Positions 11,323 to 24,165 of a stretch of 64,000 bases of DNA are shown here, one piece after another. The stretch spans positions 78,746,369 through 78,810,368 of the forward strand of contig CM055312.2 of assembly GCA_029255685.2 (NCBI GenBank), in the 5' to 3' direction. Below the pieces are notes generated by a model, which saw only the letters and a program-made list of their open reading frames with translations, was not told the DNA's origin and searched no databases. How positions within the stretch are numbered: position 1 is the stretch's first letter; every line of letters starts with the position of its first letter. Made by a program: the position numbers and the translations under genes. The DNA is from Silene conica (lineage: Eukaryota; Streptophyta; Magnoliopsida; Caryophyllales; Caryophyllaceae).

Positions 11323-14300
11323 TCCCCTATATAATAAAAGGAATAACATTTATGGGATTATGATTGGCTGCTTAATTTTAGGATTCTAGGTAGTTTTTTT
11401 ATCACCCTACCCCACCACCTACACAAGCAATTTTAGTTTCTCTCCGATTTGTTTTTTTCAAACACAAGTCATTCAGCAGTAAAAATTCAATTTACGTTAA
11501 AAAGTTACAAATAATTACTATCTCTATAATAAAAACCAATTTAACTGTATATTCGAAATTAAAAGAATCACTAAAATTCTACTCACAAACATTAATTAAA
11601 ATATTCAACGATATTGAAAAAAAGTTCGACAACTTGAAGTAATTAACAAATATTTAAACAAGAAAAGTATTCATATAAATATAAAAAAAGGAAAAAAAAT
11701 ATAAGGATTAGAAAATTAACAAAAATCGTAGATTAAAAAAACGAACAAAAAATACATGGAGTTAAAAATTAACAAAAGAAGTAGATTAAAAAAATGAAAA
11801 ACCGGATCTAGGATTTTTAAATCGAATCAAATAAATTTGACCCATAAAATTAGCAAAAAAAAAAAAAATATACTATTTTAATGGAAATACATTTTGATTA
11901 TTTGTATAACAGAAAATAGCAAACAATATATAAAATTAGCAAAAAAATATAGAATTAGTCAAATCTATATATAACAATAAAACACAAACCACTGCCATAC
12001 TACTTTTCCCGCCTATTTATCCACCTTCCAACCTTAACCCACTAAAGATATTATCATAATTAATTACAAAATATTATTCGAACTATCCTCCTAGAATATA
12101 GTCATAACCAAGTAAAATTCATATTATACATAATAACATTACTAGTATAAGATACCTAAAATTCCTACTTTTACTTATTTAACTATCTTCCTAGAATATA
12201 AATTGTTTAGCAATTTACCAATAAACTATCTGTCACGTAAAATAGCGGATGTGTCAAATATAGTCATATTTGACCAATATTTGGCAATATATGGCTTATA
12301 ATAGAGGGTGAGCTAAAATATCAATTTAAACACCACGTATATTTACAGAAAAATATTTAATAGCTTTAAAATATGTAAAAAATAAAATACGGTGACAGAT
12401 GACGGACAATCATGGACAGATAATTGAATTAAGATAGTTATGAATATATAGATATGACGATACATATGCTTAAAGTCAAAAGTTTCACAAATTCTCATTT
12501 GTAACGGATATAGGGACTTGCTATATCACGTCCCCTATTTTACTTATTACGCCTCCTATTTTTCAATTTATTCCAAATTTGCCATTATATTAGCTTTAGT
12601 AAAAAAGAATATTTTGTTTTATCATAAAGTGTTTTTGAGACAATGTTTATAATAATTGTTTTATTTTTGTGACGATTTAAATTATACGGTATATCGTTAT
12701 TGATGTATTTGGTTCGGCGATTTGTATTATATGTAATTTATGGTTTATTGTTATTAAAATTTTACGGTCTAAAAAGTAATTAATTTCCCAAACATTCACT
12801 CATATTTTGTTCTTATCCCACAAATAACAAAAAAGAAAAAGAAAAAAAAAGAGAAAAAACACACCAAATGGTGGTGCCGTATAAATTACAGAGCACCACC
12901 ATGATACTGCCGTGTAATTGACGCGGCATCACTATTTTGTGTGTTTTTTTTTTTTTTTGTGTTAGTGAGATAAGAACAAATCATGAGTGAATGTTTTGGA
13001 AATTAATTACTTTTCAGACCGTCTTAATATTTTAATAACAAAAAACCGTAAATTACTACATATAATACAAATCGCCGAACCAAATATATCAATAATGATA
13101 TACCGTATAATATAAACCGTTATAAAAATAAAACAATTATTATAAAGATCATCTTAAACACTTTACGATAATGTTGATTCGCATTGAATTCGTTGTTAAA
13201 TTACGAACCTATATAAGACTGTCTTAGCATAATAATAATTCACAATGAACAACCGACCCGTTTTTTAGCTTTAAATTTGAATTAATATTCACTACTAATA
13301 TTATATTAGCTCATTGATCTTGCGATAAAATAGCTATAAAATATTATAGATTCTTTTATTTTGTATTATTTACATACATATAGTTATATAAGTACCAAAC
13401 TTATAGTTTTGGGACATTTCTTACGAGGGTATATATTGGCTATTCTGAATGACACAATTAGCTAATTACTAATGAGTCGTTTTCAACATAACTATGTTCT
13501 ACCAAGGGTGTTGGATAAAAATATTTATATTAATTTAGTGTAAAACCATGTAGTAAAAGTGTATATCCAATTCACCAAAAATGGTTAGTAACGGGTTTTA
13601 CACTCTGTTTTGTTTTGCTGAAAAGAGTTGAACTGAACTGGTTGTAGTGAAGCTAAATTACCCCGAAAAAGAGTTAATTTGTCATGAGATGAGTTGAACT
13701 AAACTGAACTAAATGAAGCTGGATTTAACTATACATAGCCTATTCCATTCTATGTCATTAATAATTATATGAACGTTTTTGTATTAGTTTAAGAACATAT
13801 GGAAAACATACGATATTCATTTTTTATGTGTACCTTTTAATTTTAATTATTTTGATCATGTGTATTTTGATTATTAAATCAAAATAGGGATGTGTCGATG
13901 TCAGTGAGACATGTACCCTTTAATTTAATGTTAAAAGTATAATAAACGTTGAATTTAAATTTAATATACTTTTATTTGTATTTGTAAAATATTGTACATT
14001 TATATTTTGAACATGTTTGGCCTAGATTGCGAAAAATGAGTTTTTGTTTTTACAGCTTAATTTTTTGAAAGTATTTTTTAAAAATCAAAAACACCAAATT
14101 GTTACTTCTATTTCTATGAGGAAAAAGAAGATATTTGAGTTTTTGAGAAATTATTTTTAACTTTTAAATAAATGAAATGTTTGGCCAAAAAGTGTTTTTA
14201 TGTCCAAAAACATTTTGAAAAGCTAGGCCAAAAACACACTTAAATGAATTAATACTGCAACTATAAAATTTTAAATGTCTATTTATATATATTTTTTAAT

Positions 14301-14334
14301 ATGCCCGTGCAATTTTGCACGGGTACTAAACTAG
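11323..14334 (+). mobile_element. Candidate Helitron (non-autonomous, 3.0 kb)
   Basis: Begins A|TCCCCTATATAATAAAAGG, a common plant Helitron 5' start. It ends with a hairpin CCCGTGCA/TGCACGGG (14304-14323), a short spacer and CTAG|T. Insertion between A and T and the absence of terminal inverted repeats fit the family. No Rep/helicase gene is visible. A foldback repeat lies inside at 12618-13172. The two ends could belong to different insertions. Confidence 0.5.
12618..13172. repeat. Large inverted repeat (foldback), arms about 210 bp
   Basis: Sequence from about 12618 to 12830 is the near-complement of 12964 to 13172. Examples are TTGGTTCGGCGATTTGTATT against AATACAAATCGCCGAACCAA, and GTAATTAATTTCC against GGAAATTAATTAC. 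The ~130-base centre holds TGGTGGTGCCG, GAGCACCACCA and GCGGCATCAC, themselves partly complementary. Transcripts could fold into a long hairpin. It may be a foldback DNA transposon. Confidence 0.75.
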
Positions 14335-14335
14335 T

Positions 14336-14834
14336 TAATAATATAACAACGTCGACATCGAAAAAAAGAATCTTAATAGCAATACATTATTATTTCTATA
14401 AAATCATCAAAAAAATCTATGTCTATAAAATGAATAGAATTTAAGTCATTCCCATTGGTTCCTTAAAATAAGAAAAAAAAAATCCCACTAACTTTTACGG
14501 ATTTAATTTCCCTCGCTCCAAAGTTCAGAATTAATTGTCATCTTTCATCATTCCTAATTACGTAATCGATTGTAGTATTAGATTTCGTCATTGTCATAAT
14601 AAAATACGATATGATCAAATTATTATTAATCGAAAATATAAATAACAGTATATAACGGTTCAATAAAATACAATATATAACAGTCCAAAAATTAAATACG
14701 AAAAACAAAAAATTACAGTCCAAAAAATAATTACATTATATTCTCCAATTTTCCAATCAAATCAAATACAAATTAAGATATCAAACAAGTTAACAAAATG
14801 GTAAAAATACGATATACAACGGTCCAGCCTCTTA
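14336..14834. other. Intergenic between two Helitron candidates
   Basis: AT-rich, no gene seen. A stretch near 14415 (CTATAAAATGAATAGAATTT) resembles the start of the next Helitron candidate at 14835 and may be an older copy of that end. Confidence 0.4.
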
Positions 14835-15950
14835 TCTATAAAAGCAATAGAATTTAGAACAATGTTATTGACTTCTAATTTTTAGAAAAATAATAGTTCT
14901 TTTATGCCTACTCCACCACTTAATATCAAGTACTCCCTCCTATTCTCAATAACTGTCCCATTGTTCATTTTCGTCTATTCACCTAAATGTCTCATTGTCT
15001 ATTTTTGATAAATGTTTACACTTATTTTAATCACTTTAATTCACAAGAATACCCCACCTTACCCCCACAACATTACTTATTTTAATCACCTGGCCTCTAC
15101 TCACAATAATAATCAATAATGCATTCCCTCTCTTCAATCTTCCCACCCCACACATTACTTTACATTAAACAAATGAATTCCTTAATTCTCGTACCCAACC
15201 CGAAATGGGACAGTTATTGGGAATAGGAGGGAGTATTTTATTTCTAAACTATCAACCATAGTTTTAAAATTTACATTTTAATTATTGCTAATATTACATT
15301 ATTAATAAATTAAAGAAAATTACAACAAAAAATTGTCAAATACGAAGTAATTAAACAGATGGAAGGTTGAATTTTTTTTTGTCATTTTCATCATTCCCTT
15401 TTGCTATAAACATTTACTTGTTCTTTATTACCACCCTTTTGTTTTAATTTACAACGATTGTACGCAAGATGTATCAAATAAATTTACAACTCATTCATTA
15501 AAGGGGTCTAATTTCGTATATTAAATAGAATATCAGTTTTCAATGATTAAAATAGAACAAACAGAAAAATATCAGTAAATATTTATAGCTGTCTATTACG
15601 TCGAAAATATAAAAAAAATTGGCGAAAAAAATTATAATAGTACTTTTTAACCGTATTTTTTGTTTAAGATCGTCTAGGTTAATAAATATTAATAAATGTT
15701 TATAGGTCTCTTTTTGTTTTCAAGTATGTTTTATTTCGTATTTACTCTTTTTTCACTTTTAATTTAATCATATGTGAAAGTCGTCTTAAACTAAGATGAT
15801 CTAAATAAAAATCAATTATTGTGTATCACCACTCATGTTCGAAAAATTATAATTTGTATATAAGTTCAAAATATATGCTTTTGAATTTTATTGTATTATA
15901 TATGTATATATTTATATACCCGTGCATTTTGTGCACGGGTATAAGACTAA
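14835..15950 (+). mobile_element. Candidate Helitron (1.1 kb)
   Basis: Begins A|TCTATAAAAGCAATAGAATT. Ends with a hairpin CCCGTGCA/TGCACGGG (15919-15939) and CTAA|T. A Stowaway element is nested in it at 14933. No coding region is seen. The 3' hairpin resembles that of the element ending at 14334, so they may be one family. Confidence 0.5.
14933..15233. mobile_element. Stowaway-type MITE
   Basis: CTCCCTCCTATTCTCAATAA at the left end is mirrored by TTATTGGGAATAGGAGGGAG at the right, with TA on both flanks. Confidence 0.85.
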
Positions 15951-16229
15951 TTTTATACAAAAGAAGGAAAGTCTAGAGAGAAAAAGAAAAAAATACTCCG
16001 TATAACGGATGTTATTAGGCCTCAAACCCGACTATCCTTTGCATATGGTAAACAAACCACTGTACTTCGCCATTTGAAGTTGTATGATAATATTGTTACT
16101 ATTTATTACTTATGCTTAAAATTCAGTCTCAAGCCCTGTCCCCTATAGCCCAGGCGTAGCTTCGTCTTTGGTAAGTAACTAATACATAAGTAATGAAAAT
16201 AAGCAAAAAGAACAAAAATAACGTGAAGG

Positions 16230-17290
16230 AGACCCTTGATAAGATAATGTCGACCCCCAGCTTATGCTATCTGAGCCATTAGTTGAAAACAATCTGAGGA
16301 CACCTCCACATGCAGAAAACCACGATCAAGTGCCCATTTTAAAACCGTCTTAACGCCAAGGGCTTTGGCTTGGAGCGGTGACTCCGCATTCGTCCTAGCC
16401 TATCCCTGAAAGATGATATCTCCATTTTCATTATACACAAGTGAACACAACCCAACCGAGACCCGCTTGAAATGATGGTTTCCAGCAACTCGCATCCACC
16501 TTTACCCTTGTAAACGGGCAAACCCCTGGTCTACAAATAACATAGATCGGCCTATCATTACGAAACATAATTATTCCATCATCATCCAAATTAAGTCATG
16601 TTCCTTTTTCTACCTTACTTTTTTCATATGCAGAAAAAAGGCTATATTGACAATCTAAGACTGATTTCTAAAGAAACTTTGTGAGAAAAAAATTCACCTC
16701 TAAAAATAATGTTATTGCGCAATAACCATATAGTCGATAACGTGGCCAAAAACTGCATAACTCTATATACCCTTCCTCCAACTTGTCCAAATGGACTATC
16801 CAATTCATTATCCATGAGCCTATATCCAAATGGGTGACCACATTTGTGATAATACCCAAGTTAACAACAACTCGTTCCTGAAAATAATCTGAGAATATCT
16901 AAATAAATGCTCCGGTGACTCCACTTCTCGTAGTTCATTGTCACATAGGTGACATGAATGATCCATCAACAGTTATGGTTTTAAAAATTCTCTCCCAATT
17001 GACAACGTGTTTGTAAGGATCTTCCAAAACTAAAACCCTTCACACATGGTGACAATGAAGCTGCAGTAGCTTAGTTTTGCAAAAATGTTTTCCCTCGGCG
17101 GTCACTCTAGTCTTATCCTTTAAAAACCCTTTATCCTCTAAACTCACCAAATAATGTGCTATACCCACTCTTAACCGTATATAATCCATAGTCAGTAAAT
17201 GGCCAATGTATTTCTTCCTTGAAACGAGTCTCACACAGAGGTATAACAAAAATTTTGTGTGCATACTCTTCTTAGAATACAAAATTAATC
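16230..17290 (-). pseudogene. L1-type LINE remnant: zinc-binding RT tail and RNase H domain
   Basis: Read on the minus strand with frameshifts. 16515-16260 encodes segments such as LCSLVYNENGDIIFQG, then LQAKALGVKTVLKWALDRG and FLHVEVSSDCFQLMAQIA. These match the RNase H domain that ends many plant L1-type LINE polyproteins. Upstream (16860-16670) WIVHLDKLEEGYIELCSF followed by an LHRNN-like segment fits the zf-RVT linker. At least one in-frame stop and several shifts make it dead. The reverse transcriptase itself is not visible, so this is a 3' fragment. Confidence 0.65.
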
Positions 17291-17651
17291 ATTTTAGCCC
17301 TCCACCTCTCATCCATATGACAAAGATTCTTTATCTTAAGATGATTAAAATAATTAAATTTTGGATGCAACAACATATCTTTAGGTGAGATTTACACAAT
17401 TAGTTTTGAGTTGATTCCCGATTTTCAACGAAAATTATCCACAATAAAAGTTGGACATAGTTAATTGTTCTTTTCACTTATTCTCTTGTATGAAGAAATT
17501 TTCAAAGTGAAGCAAAATGGTGGAAAAAAAAAAAAAAAAAAAGAGTATTCAACGGGACTTTTTTTGTATTCAAGTGTAGTAGTTTAAAATTTGTACGGTT
17601 GTACTACCATAGATTTATAGGACAATCATTAATAGAAAAAATGAGTACATA

Positions 17652-17850
17652 ATTAAAACACAAATTTTCATTGAAGACGGGTAATATCCGCCACAAGCTG
17701 AAGATGAATAATACCCCTCTTACAATGTACAAGTGACAACATCCACGGGTGCTGCTCCATTTCCTCAGTTGTCCGCCCACTTGCTTTCTTGTAAGGCAGA
17801 AATATTCATCTTCAGTTCAGGACGGATAGTATCTGTCACAAACAAGACAC
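17652..17850. mobile_element. Dispersed MITE family (ACAAATTTTCA / TCCGTCAC type)
   Basis: CACAAATTTTCATTGAAGAC, then GGTAATATCCGCCACAAGC, and a right part with GACGGATAGTATCTGTCACA. The same block order recurs near 23966, 37138, 38757 and 52155, with a remnant at 63485, so this is a local high-copy family. The coding-free length and inverted ends suggest a MITE; superfamily not assigned. Confidence 0.5.
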
Positions 17851-17855
17851 GCTGA

Positions 17856-18680
17856 AATTAAAACTCAAATTCGAGAAAAACAAAGAAAAGCTATTTGCAT
17901 TTGTCAAAAAAGTTTTTGAAAATGAACCAACTTAATAATTACTCCCAACCTAAATAGGTGAATTAGAAGTACAGAAAGTAACCTAATTATAGTGTCCTTC
18001 TTTATAGCAAGAGAAGAAGAAAATAAGAAATGATAACAAGAAACAGAGTGAAGTACTCCTACTTCAGTCCTACAACACAAAGAAATGCATCCAAAAAACA
18101 AGACTTCTTTCTCGAGCCCCATTACCACTCTTTACCTTCCCTAGCTTTCAATTTGATTCCTCTTTTCTCTCTCTCACCTCTTCTTCTCTCTCTTCCGTAA
18201 CCTCTCTCTAACTCCACTAAATTTACAATAAATACAGTAAAGAGGGGAAAAGGTACAGTTTTGTGCAAAAAATCCTCTGTTTTTTTGCATTATTTATTTA
18301 TTTATTTTGGTTGTTTGAACCTGTTTTTGCTAATTTATTTCTACAAATTAGAGATTTTTAATGAAACCCTTTGTTAATTAGAGTGATTAGTGAAATGGGT
18401 TTGCTTAAAAATCTGTTTAAACTTAGTTTACTTCTCTTAAACCCCAGTTGAAAGATTGAGTGACACAAGAAAAAAACTCCATTTTTGGAGGAACATAGAA
18501 ATGCTGAAGGTTTCTTCTTTTTGTTATTAGATGGTAAAAAAGAAGAAAAAAGAGTAAAAAGTATGCTCAAAATCCCTCCAAAATTCCACCTTTTTATCCT
18601 TTTCCTAAACTTTCACATCTTTTTGAAGCATAACCCTTTTAAACTTAACTTTTTTCTTCATTTTTTTGGGTAAAAAAAAG
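17856..18680 (+). promoter_or_regulatory. Upstream region and probable 5' UTR of the DUF630/632 gene
   Basis: A CT-rich tract at about 18155-18215 (CTCTCTCTCACCTCTTCTTC and on) precedes the start codon by about 470 bases, as is common in plant leaders. A transcription start could not be fixed. Small upstream open frames exist and are not conserved-looking. Confidence 0.4.
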
Positions 18681-21600
18681 ATGGGGTGTGTAGCATCAAG
18701 GTTAGAGGAGGAAGAAGAAGTAGTTTCAATATGTAGGGAAAGAAAAAAGTTGATGAAATTAGCTGTAGAAAGAAGATATGCACTTGCAGATGCACATTGT
18801 AGATACTGTCATTCACTGTTTGCTGTTTCAGCTGCGATAAAACTGTTTGTTGCAAGACATTCTAACCCTTCTTCCCCTTTTTTGATTACTTTCCCACCTC
18901 CTAATTGCCCTAATTCTCCTGTCAAAACACCTTTAGAGGTTGATAATGTTATTACTAATCCTATGTTCTTGCAACAAAACCCTTCTCAACCTATTACTAC
19001 TACCCAAGAGCCTGTTACTTGTTGTCAATCTTCGCTTTGCTCGTCTTCTGATGATGATGAGGATAATGTGGAGAATGTAGGAGGGAATGAGAGGGAGGAA
19101 AGGGTTGTTGAGAATCAACAAGGGTACTTTGGGTATTATAATATGGATATGGATATGAATGTGAATGTTAATATGAATATGAATGTGCCAATGTCTATGT
19201 CAATGCCATCCCCTTCAAGGGATTTTGGGTGGGATTTTTTTAACCCTTTTGCCGGGGTTCGGCCTGAGGTGATTAGTGTGGGTGGTGGTGGCGGATTTCA
19301 TCGCCACGCTGAGGAGGATTTGAAGGCTGTGAGGGAGGAGGAAGGGATACCTGAGTTGGAAGAGGAAGGGGGAGGGGATGGAGGTGAAAATCAAAAGATT
19401 GTTAGGAATGTGGTGAAGGAAAGTAATAATGGTGTTGGTGGTAATTTAGAGGAAATGGTAGGAAATGGAGGAAGTGAAGTTGTCAAGGGTTCGGAAAATT
19501 GTAGTGTAGGTCAAGGGGAGAAAGAGTTAACTGTTGTTGACTCACCGATTAGAGGTAGAGAACTGTTGGATGCATTGAAGGATATTGAGGATTATTTTAT
19601 TAGGGCTTATGATTCGGGTAAAGAGGTTTCTAAGATGCTTGAAGCTAATAAAATGAATATGCAATCGAATCTTGAGGAAATTAAAGGTTGTTATTCTATT
19701 CTCTGCTTATTTTTCCTCATTTCCTTCATTATAGCATTTGTAGATTGTGCTCTAGGTTACAAGTTTATTCCTGGTATTTTATGTTGATATACTAGCATTT
19801 CAGCTGGTATGAACCTTTGAATAATAATGTCGATTATTTTTGGTTAGTTACTATGATACTTCACTTAGACACTTCTTTCACAACAAAGCCATGTAAGAAA
19901 TCCTAATATGCTGTATGCACCAGCACCAGTGTCCGACACTTGAAATCGAGTACAACAATGGTGCCATAGTTCAATTATGGTTGAATAATCCTTGTATTTA
20001 GGCTACAAACCTAACTCATTAGTAGTATCCTATGCAAAAACTTGAACTGAGCTGCAATTGTGCACTTGGGTTCCGTTTCCTACTCGAAAAACATCACTGT
20101 AGCTGTATTTTTGCTGTTGGGGGAACGGGTTTATCACTTTTATGTATTGGTTAATGATTCGCTAGCTTCTGCTGCTATCTGTTTAATCTGAAGATGAAAT
20201 GCAAACTGCTGTTCTAAGTTTATGTTCATAGTTCAATTTGTGTTGTCTAAGTTAGTTCTTGTGCAGAAAATTCAACAAAACTCATCCAATCCATCACATG
20301 GCACAAATCCAATATATCTCGGTCCCCGTCTTGTAAGAGTTTGGTGGCATCAAGCTCCAAGAACTCGAGCACATGGACGGAGTATAAGAATGATCTCTTT
20401 GACGACTATGGTGGGATGTCAGCTGGTAGCCATTCACTAACCCTAGGAAGACTGTATGCTTGGGAGAAAAAGCTCTATGAAGAAGTGAAGGTAAACCTCT
20501 GGAGCTTAAAAAAGTGATTTTTTTGTGCTCAAACCTTCTTCCTAATTCACAATTTATCTTTCCAAACAATGCTTCATTGTCATACTGTCGTAGTAATGCA
20601 AGTTTCGGAGTTTTAGAAGGCTTTTAGTTTGTCATATATTTTTGCTAAAATCTCTCTTTTATTTGACCTTTTAGGCTGGTGACAATATAAGAAAATTGTA
20701 TGAGAGGAAATGTGCACATTTGAGAAATAAGGACGTAAAAGGGGAGGACACATTATCTGTGGACAAAACAAGAGCAGCTGTCAAAGATCTTTACTCTAGA
20801 ATATTGGTTGCTATTCGTCGAGCTGAATCCATTTCTGTGCAAATTCAGAAACTTGCAGATGAAGAGCTACAACCACAAATCATTGAGCTTTTGCACGGGT
20901 ATGACTGTTCTTGCATGAGACCATCTAGTCGTCTTACTATATGCGAGTATGCTCATTTTTGTATATTTAATGAATTCTGCAATACTTGCCTACAGCCAAC
21001 TTAAAACTTGTAGTCTCGTGATGAAAGAAATCATGAATCCTTAATTTGTTAGCCACAAAACTCATGAGACGGTTTTATATGTGAGATCAACTCATTATCC
21101 ACATAATTGAAGAAGGAATTCACAGGTATGTGTAGGTCTCACTTATCAGACCATCCTATACGAAACTTGCTACCTGCAAATGGCGTGGAATGGGTTCTGA
21201 AGTATGCGACTTTACCTCGTCTTGACTGTTAACATTACACAGACTATTTCCTGATGACTCATCCATTGTTGTTCAAATGCAGATTGACTGAATCCTGGAA
21301 GATAATGTTGGAATCCCATGAAACTCAAAGCCACATAATCTTTGAAGTCAAGACATTTGACTGCCCAAGCTTTGGAAAATTCTGCAACGATTCTCATCGT
21401 CTTGCTACCTTACAACTAGAGGCTGAGATTCAGAATTGGCGAGAATGCTTCACCGAGTATGTTACTGCACAACGGGCCTATGTTGAGGCCCTTAATGGTT
21501 GGCTGTCCAAGTTCTTAGTCCCAGAAGTTGAATTTGGGTCACGAGCCAAGGGCTTCAATCCACCACCCTATCGGGCCAATGGCCCCCCTCTATACAGGTT

Positions 21601-22102
21601 ATGTCGAAGTTGGTTAACTTTCATGGACAACTTGCCTGATAAGGCAGTTTCAGTAGCAATGAAAAGTTTTATCAGGGATGTCAGGGCTTTGTGGGCCCAA
21701 CAAGGGGAAGAACAAGAACAAAAAAGGAAAGTGGACAAAATGGCCAAAGAACTTGAGAAGAGACTGAATGCATATCAGAAAGTCGAGGGCAAAATTTTTC
21801 AAGACACTAAACTTTTAGAGTATAAACCAATGGAAGTAGCATCACGGGTTGAAGATGAGACCCAGCAACAAGCCGACTATTTATCCGAGAAAAAAGACGC
21901 TTTGGATAATTTCAAAAGGCGGTTGGAGATAGAGAAGGAAAAACATCACAATTTCATGCAAGATACTCAAAGGACGACATTGAATGGATTCCAAACTGGG
22001 TTCTCTTTGATATTCGACACCATGGTTCAGTTCTCAAATACTTCACTGAAAATGTACAGTGACTTGATTGCTGAGACCCAAAAGTTCGAGAAGGCCGAGT
22101 GA
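18681..22102 (+). CDS. DUF630/DUF632 protein (NRG2/REL2-like family)
   Basis: Four exons: 18681-19686, 20267-20490, 20675-20898, 21283-22102. All introns are GT/AG and the phases join cleanly to 757 codons plus TGA. The protein starts MGCVASRLEEEEEVV: Gly2 and Cys3 are the usual myristoylation and palmitoylation residues. The first ~60 residues are DUF630. From about residue 290 (GRELLDALKDIEDYFIRAYD) DUF632 runs through ITWHKS, HSLTLGRLYAWEKKLYEEVK, LLHGLTESWK and a charged coiled-coil C-terminus. Plant members include NRG2 (nitrate signalling) and REL2 (leaf shape). Which subgroup this is cannot be told here, so no symbol is given. ATG 18681 is chosen because it gives the MGC start. A low-complexity Met/Asp/Asn tract lies at about 154-176, and glycine- and glutamate-rich stretches follow. 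It stands alone on its strand. Confidence 0.92.
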
Positions 22103-23965
22103 AATTATAATCTAGGATTTAGAGTTTGTACATTAGGTCTGTGAGCTGAAGCAACTCGCTGAGGCTCATAGTTCAGGGTGGTGATTATTAGCTGTTAGTC
22201 TTAGAGTCTTAGAATTATTTATGACTTTAGCCAGTGTGTTTGATTATGCCTATAATTTTGCTGTAAGACTCAAAATTCCGGGTGTGGTGGCAACGCTTGG
22301 TAAGGAATTTGTAGATGGGCATTGTCTGAATGTTGTATGTAGAATGTAGTACATTGGTCTTTGACTCAAATAGTCACTAAGACCTATTCTATTCATCAAG
22401 ATTATTCTTCTGTCTTTTGTCTGAAACTGTATATGATCTGAGTAGCAGTTATTCTTGTTTTTTTTCAGTTGCATCAAGATTCCCTCAGAATCGCAAAATG
22501 GCGTCTCGATTGTCGCTTGATAGTCAATGTGAGGAAATCCATGTACGAAAAGAGGAAAGGAAAACACGTTGTTTAAGTAATAACGTGCTATCAGAGCCCA
22601 TTGTGATTTGCCTAACATTTGTCCAACGAACACTAGCGGAAACAAATAATCTGAATTGTGTGATCGTGGATGCCCCGAGTACGGGCATTGATAGCTCATA
22701 TCTACTCAGTGGCCGGGCCGGGAGCAGTAAGATGGTAACAGAAAAATGGTAAGAAGCAAGAAAAAGGGATAGTGGGGAATGAAAGAAACAAGAAGAAAAA
22801 CAAAGAGAAGTGAAGAGTGTTTAACTTTATTATTGCCGGGGAAATTGAAGTGTTAAGCTTTATTGATTCACCCAAAAAGTAAGCATTTTTGTGAACAAGT
22901 GCAGAAGGGTTTAAGCTGGTCAGGCATTGGGTTTATCTATGACTAAGGTCAAACCTCACATGACAAAGTTGAGGGACCAACACATATCATACTGCACCTA
23001 TCCCCAAACATACCAAGCCTTGCTAATGCCTTTTATGGTCTTCAATACTACACCAGGTAGATATTAGCTATGTTACTCCGACTCTTATATTCTCTCACAG
23101 TCTCACATATTTGTATACGACACTCGACACTTGGACAAAGATCTGACATTTTGACATCTCGCTTTAAGCCAAGATATGCATATTTTTCATAAAAAATGGC
23201 CGAGTTCGACACTTGGACATACACCTATGTCAGATACTTCTAAAAGAGTCTAAGCAACACAGGTGATTAGTACACCCAATCATCCATTAATTCATCAAAT
23301 AATCAGTTAACCTTCTCAACAACCCATAAAACATTGATTATCATTTCAATCTTCATGGAAGAGGTACTGTATTAACTATTAGAGACAATTTGCGATTGGT
23401 TAAAGGAGGTTTCTCATGATTCTCATCAAATAAGATGATTTGAAATTGATGAATAAAATTTAAGGTTAAAAAGAGGTTTGTTTGGGAGTCACGAGTGAAT
23501 AGAGAGTTGAAGTTGAGGGCATGCTAGATGTTCAAACATTGTACAAAAAAAAAATTAAGTACAATCATGAAATCATAAAAACTGTTTAGCAAATGTCAAT
23601 TAGCTAATCTAGTTGATAAAATACAAAGAGGCATATTTACACAACACAAATTCTCGACCTTTTAAGTTACTACTTTATATACATATGTTGGATACTTAAC
23701 GTGATTATGACACTGTTTAGCAAATGTCAATTAGCTAGTACTCTTACACTCAAAAAAAATATTATGACATACAACTAATGAACATAACACCTGTAAAATA
23801 CAATCATAATGGTACTTTAAATGGAGTGAATATCAGTAGCACCCAATTCTCAAGCTTTATAAATCCTGTTTTCCGACAGATATCGTCGAGGCATGCTTCG
23901 AGAAATGCATATTCAGAAACACACAAGTAACTCGCCTATTTTAGCGTGGATAACACAATTGTTTT
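22103..23965. other. 3' UTR and intergenic
   Basis: The first few hundred bases probably belong to the 3' UTR of the preceding gene. Around 23070-23260 there is a repeat-like block (ATGTTACTCCGACTC... with GACACTTGGACA twice) related to 27519-27700. A 26-base direct repeat (ACTGTTTAGCAAATGTCAAT and on) occurs at 23581 and 23711. No gene seen. Confidence 0.5.
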
Positions 23966-24150
23966 TTAATGAGTCTTACTTGTGACGAATAATATTCATC
24001 ATAAGTTGAAGACGGATATACTCCTCTCACAATAAAGCAAGTGCGAGGACAAATGGGGAAAAAATTGAGCATCTTATAGATATTACCACTTACATAATGT
24101 GATTCCGTTTTCAGCTGAAGACGGATAGTGTCCGTTTTCAAAGATAACTT
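23966..24150. mobile_element. Dispersed MITE family member
   Basis: CTTACTTGTGACGAATAATA at the left and TCAGCTGAAGACGGATAGTG at the right, with the same order of blocks as at 17652. It abuts the Mutator-type element at 24166. Confidence 0.45.
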
Positions 24151-24165
24151 GTGTTGTTTTTTTGA

